DNA of 7,045 bases from Gammaproteobacteria bacterium UBA5078 (GTDB lineage Bacteria; Pseudomonadota; Gammaproteobacteria; Pseudomonadales; Pseudohongiellaceae), in NCBI GenBank assembly GCA_002416505.1, contig DIAM01000008.1:65380-72424 (forward strand), in the 5' to 3' direction. A model generated the notes under the pieces. That model ran no database searches. It was not told the origin of the DNA and was given only the letters and a program-made list of their open reading frames with translations. Below are positions 4,736 to 7,045 of the stretch, one piece after another (positions within the stretch are counted from its first letter, which is position 1; every line of letters begins with the position of its first letter). The translations under genes were made by a program, and so were the position numbers.

Positions 4736-6949
4736 ATGCGCGTTTTCCAACTGCCGATTGTTAGCCTGTTACTTCTCGCCGCCTTCCCCATCCAAGCTCA
4801 GACGCCTCTGCTTGGTTTCGATGCTTCCGGTGCCGCCTCGCAGCGCGCCTTAGAGCAAGAGTTCGATAGCCATCTCGATGCTGGCGATCTCGACGATTGG
4901 CTGCGTGAGATGTCGCGCACTCCTCATCACGTCGGTTCCGCGCGCGGCCGCGAGCTGGTGGAGTATATCGCCGAGCATTTCCGCGATTGGGGATACGACA
5001 CGGAGATCGTGGAGTATGAGGTGCTGTTTCCTAGCCCGCGCACTCGTGAGCTGGAATTAGTGGCACCCGGTCACTACACGGCGAGCCTAGTTGAGGATTC
5101 TCTGGAGGAGGACCCCAGCACGTCGAACATAGAGGACCTTCTTCCCCCCTATAATGCCTACTCCATCGATGGTGAAGTTGAGGGCGAGCTGGTCTTCGTT
5201 AACTACGGCACGCCCGCGGACTATGAGGTGCTGGAGCGCTACGGGATCTCGGTGGAGGGTAAGATCGCCATCTCTCGATACGGCGGCTCATGGCGTGGCA
5301 TCAAGCCCAAGCTGGCGGCTGAGAAGGGCGCAATTGGCACTCTTATCTACTCAGATCCAGCGGACGATGGTTATGGCGCCGGCGATACCTATCCCGATGG
5401 CCCCTTTAAACACGAGAGTGGCGTGCAGCGCGGCTCGGTCATGGACATGCCCACCTACCCAGGGGACGTGTTGACGCCGTTCATTGGCGCGACCAAGGAG
5501 GCGCCTCGACTGGCACGCGAAGACGCGCCGACGATTACCAAGATTCCCGTACTGCCCATCTCCTATCGTGATGCACTGCCACTGTTGTCGGCGATGGGGG
5601 GAGAGGTCGTTCCAGAACAGTGGCGCGGCGGGCTACCGATCACTTATCACATGGGGCCTGGGCCTGCGCGCGTGCGCCTTAAGCTGGAGTTCAATTGGGA
5701 CATGGTGACGGCCTATAACGTGATCGCTAAGCTGCCCGGCTCCGAGTATCCCGATCAATGGGTCATCCGTGGCAATCACCACGACGGTTGGAATCATGGC
5801 GCCGCTGACCCACTCTCTGGCTTAGTGTCTCTGATGGGGGAGGCCAAGGCTCTGGGCGCTCTGGCCGCCGCGGGCAATGGACCGAAGCGCACCGTGGTCT
5901 ATGCCGCCTGGGATGCGGAAGAGGTGGGCCTGATAGGCTCGACGGAGTGGGTGGAGGACAACGCGCAGATGCTGTCCGAGCGCGCGGTGGCCTATATCAA
6001 CACCGATGGTAATAGCCGCGGTTTCGTCAACATCGGTGGCAGCCACGTACTGGAGAAGATGGCCAACGAGGTGATGCGCGACGTGATCGACCCACAGACC
6101 GGGGTGACGGTTGCGCAACGTCGGCGAGCCCGCATGGAAGTTGAGGGCAGCGAGCAGGTGCGCAGTGAGCTGAAGTCCCGCGCGGACCTGCGTATCTCGC
6201 CCTTGGGGTCGGGCTCAGACTATTCACCGTTTCTGCAGCATCTTGGCATCGCCTCGTTGAATATCGGCTTCGGTGGCGAGGGCAGTGACGGCAGCTATCA
6301 CACCCTGTACGACACCTATGAGCATTTTACTCGCTTCAAGGACCCTGGCTTAGTGTATGGGGTAGCGCTGTCACAGGTAGCTGGCCGCGCGACCTTACGC
6401 CTAGCCTATGCGCCACGATTGCCCTTCGAGTTCACGGGGCTGGCGGACAATGTGAATCTATATCTCTCAGAGGTGGAGAAGCTCGCAGAGGATATGCGCA
6501 AGCAGACCCTGAGTGAGAACGCGCGCATCGCCTCGGGAGTCTATGAGCTGGCATTAGATCCGACGCAGAGCATTCGGGCGCCACTGCCCAGAACCGAGGT
6601 ACCCTATTTCAGTTTCGCACCCTTGCGGAACGCGATGGCGGCGCTAGAGGATGCGGCGGCGGCCTACACGGCGGTCGCCAACAGTGGCACACCCGCCTCG
6701 GCCCAAGACAATATCCTGCTCTACACCTCCGAGCGTGCGCTGATAGATGAGGATGGGCTGCCCGGCCGTCCCTGGTTCACTCATCACATCTATGCCCCAG
6801 GCTTCTACACCGGCTATGGCGTGAAGACACTGCCGGGCGTGCGCGAGGCTATTGAGGAGCGTCAATACGACATCGTCGAGGAGGAAGTCAACGCGGCGGC
6901 CACCGTGTTGAACCGTTTGGCTGTGCAGGTGCGCGAGTTAGCCGAATGA
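4736..6949 (+). CDS. Secreted M28 family zinc peptidase, glutamate carboxypeptidase II-like
   Basis: Predicted exported metallopeptidase of 737 aa with the M28B layout of human GCPII/PSMA and transferrin receptor. It has a signal peptide (about 1-22, hydrophobic VSLLLLAAF, then a likely cut after IQAQ or nearby), a PA (protease-associated) domain (about 148-245), a catalytic domain resuming near 325, and a C-terminal dimerisation domain (about 600-737, with RPWFTHHIYAPG at 678-689). By alignment to GCPII motifs all zinc and catalytic residues are present: H348 and D350 (GNHHDGW), D358 (AADPLSG), E395/E396 (DAEEVGL), D424 (INTDG) and H522 (SYHTLYDTYE). It is therefore expected to be an active co-catalytic two-zinc aminopeptidase or carboxypeptidase. 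The exact substrate is not predictable; a role in peptide scavenging in the periplasm or outside the cell is inferred. It is unlikely to be part of the bicarbonate/purine cluster, although it lies in the same orientation as the regulator 69 bp upstream. Confidence 0.93.
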   Translation: MRVFQLPIVSLLLLAAFPIQAQTPLLGFDASGAASQRALEQEFDSHLDAGDLDDWLREMSRTPHHVGSARGRELVEYIAEHFRDWGYDTEIVEYEVLFPSPRTRELELVAPGHYTASLVEDSLEEDPSTSNIEDLLPPYNAYSIDGEVEGELVFVNYGTPADYEVLERYGISVEGKIAISRYGGSWRGIKPKLAAEKGAIGTLIYSDPADDGYGAGDTYPDGPFKHESGVQRGSVMDMPTYPGDVLTPFIGATKEAPRLAREDAPTITKIPVLPISYRDALPLLSAMGGEVVPEQWRGGLPITYHMGPGPARVRLKLEFNWDMVTAYNVIAKLPGSEYPDQWVIRGNHHDGWNHGAADPLSGLVSLMGEAKALGALAAAGNGPKRTVVYAAWDAEEVGLIGSTEWVEDNAQMLSERAVAYINTDGNSRGFVNIGGSHVLEKMANEVMRDVIDPQTGVTVAQRRRARMEVEGSEQVRSELKSRADLRISPLGSGSDYSPFLQHLGIASLNIGFGGEGSDGSYHTLYDTYEHFTRFKDPGLVYGVALSQVAGRATLRLAYAPRLPFEFTGLADNVNLYLSEVEKLAEDMRKQTLSENARIASGVYELALDPTQSIRAPLPRTEVPYFSFAPLRNAMAALEDAAAAYTAVANSGTPASAQDNILLYTSERALIDEDGLPGRPWFTHHIYAPGFYTGYGVKTLPGVREAIEERQYDIVEEEVNAAATVLNRLAVQVRELAE

Positions 6950-6957
6950 ACATTCGG
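6942..6957 (+). other. Small hairpin spanning the peptidase stop codon
   Basis: ccgaat (6942-6947) and attcgg (6952-6957) form a perfect 6-bp stem with a gaac loop that includes part of the TGA stop (6947-6949). No T-run follows, so it is not a convincing terminator. It may be chance or what remains of one next to the repeat element that begins at 6964. Confidence 0.3.
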
Positions 6958-6963
6958 TAGCAA

Positions 6964-7007
6964 GATCAAAGGGGTCGATCAAAGGGGTCAGCTGGATCAA
7001 AGGGGTC
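6964..7007. repeat. Three direct repeats of gatcaaaggggtc
   Basis: Identical 13-bp copies lie at 6964-6976, 6977-6989 (directly abutting) and 6995-7007 (after a 5-bp gap). Copies two and three also share the next two bases (ag). The third copy runs into the palindrome at 7006-7037, so the repeats look like successive partial copies of one element end. Confidence 0.95.
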
Positions 7008-7045
7008 AGAGTAACTTGATCTATCAAGTTACTCTGAGGTTCCCC
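6964..7045. mobile_element. Probable edge of a REP/RAYT-like element
   Basis: After the direct repeats comes a perfect palindrome with 15-bp arms (7006-7020 and 7023-7037) around a 2-bp centre, which would fold as a long hairpin with a small loop. A ggttcccc tail follows, whose cccc could pair with the gggg before the stem, across a bulge. Sequences of the form aaaggggtcagagtaa next to such hairpins are, from general recollection, found flanking IS200-like Y1/REP-associated tyrosine transposase (RAYT) genes in gammaproteobacteria. No transposase is within the window, so the element is incomplete here and the family assignment is tentative. Confidence 0.5.

Noticed and set aside
4190..4750. 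186-aa open frame on the minus strand opposite the regulator
   Set aside because: It is a shadow of a well-conserved LysR gene and shows no recognisable domain or ribosome binding site.
6964..7007. Small CRISPR-like array
   Set aside because: The repeats are 13 bp with spacers of 0 and 5 bp, far too short for CRISPR, and there are no cas genes.

Overview
The window looks like a chromosomal segment of a moderately GC-rich proteobacterium, most likely a gammaproteobacterium. The evidence is the proteobacterial purE-purK pair with a 1-base stop/start overlap, a secreted glutamate-carboxypeptidase-II-like M28 peptidase, good Shine-Dalgarno sites, and short GGGGTCAGAGTAA-type repeats at the right edge that resemble REP/RAYT elements common in gammaproteobacteria. 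No rRNA, tRNA, CRISPR array or prophage gene is visible. The taxonomic call is inference.

Layout: (1) 1-654 (+) is the C-terminal part of an NHL-repeat beta-propeller protein, cut by the window edge and closed by a strong intrinsic terminator (671-714). (2) 768-3567 (-) is a run of four same-strand genes. Read in transcription order they are a 76-aa two-helix membrane protein, an SbtA-family sodium/bicarbonate symporter 3 nt behind it, purE 47 nt further on, and purK, whose start overlaps the purE stop. (3) 3686-4666 (+) is a divergently transcribed LysR-type regulator of the CbbR/CmpR type. The 118-bp intergenic region holds a perfect 9-bp inverted repeat with LysR T-N11-A geometry and extra half-sites. 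(4) 4736-6949 (+) is the M28 peptidase with signal peptide, PA domain, catalytic zinc domain and C-terminal dimerisation domain. (5) 6964-7045 holds three 13-bp direct repeats and a 15-bp-arm palindrome, probably the edge of a REP/RAYT-like element that continues beyond the window.

The most interesting point is the join between inorganic-carbon transport and purine synthesis. PurK consumes bicarbonate, PurE moves the resulting carboxyl group, and a probable bicarbonate importer sits directly upstream on the same strand with no visible terminator between. A CbbR-like regulator faces them across the putative operator. The reading offered is a bicarbonate-supply module feeding purine synthesis, and perhaps other carboxylations, without any carbon-fixation gene in view. 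Co-transcription is inferred from spacing and is not shown by the sequence.
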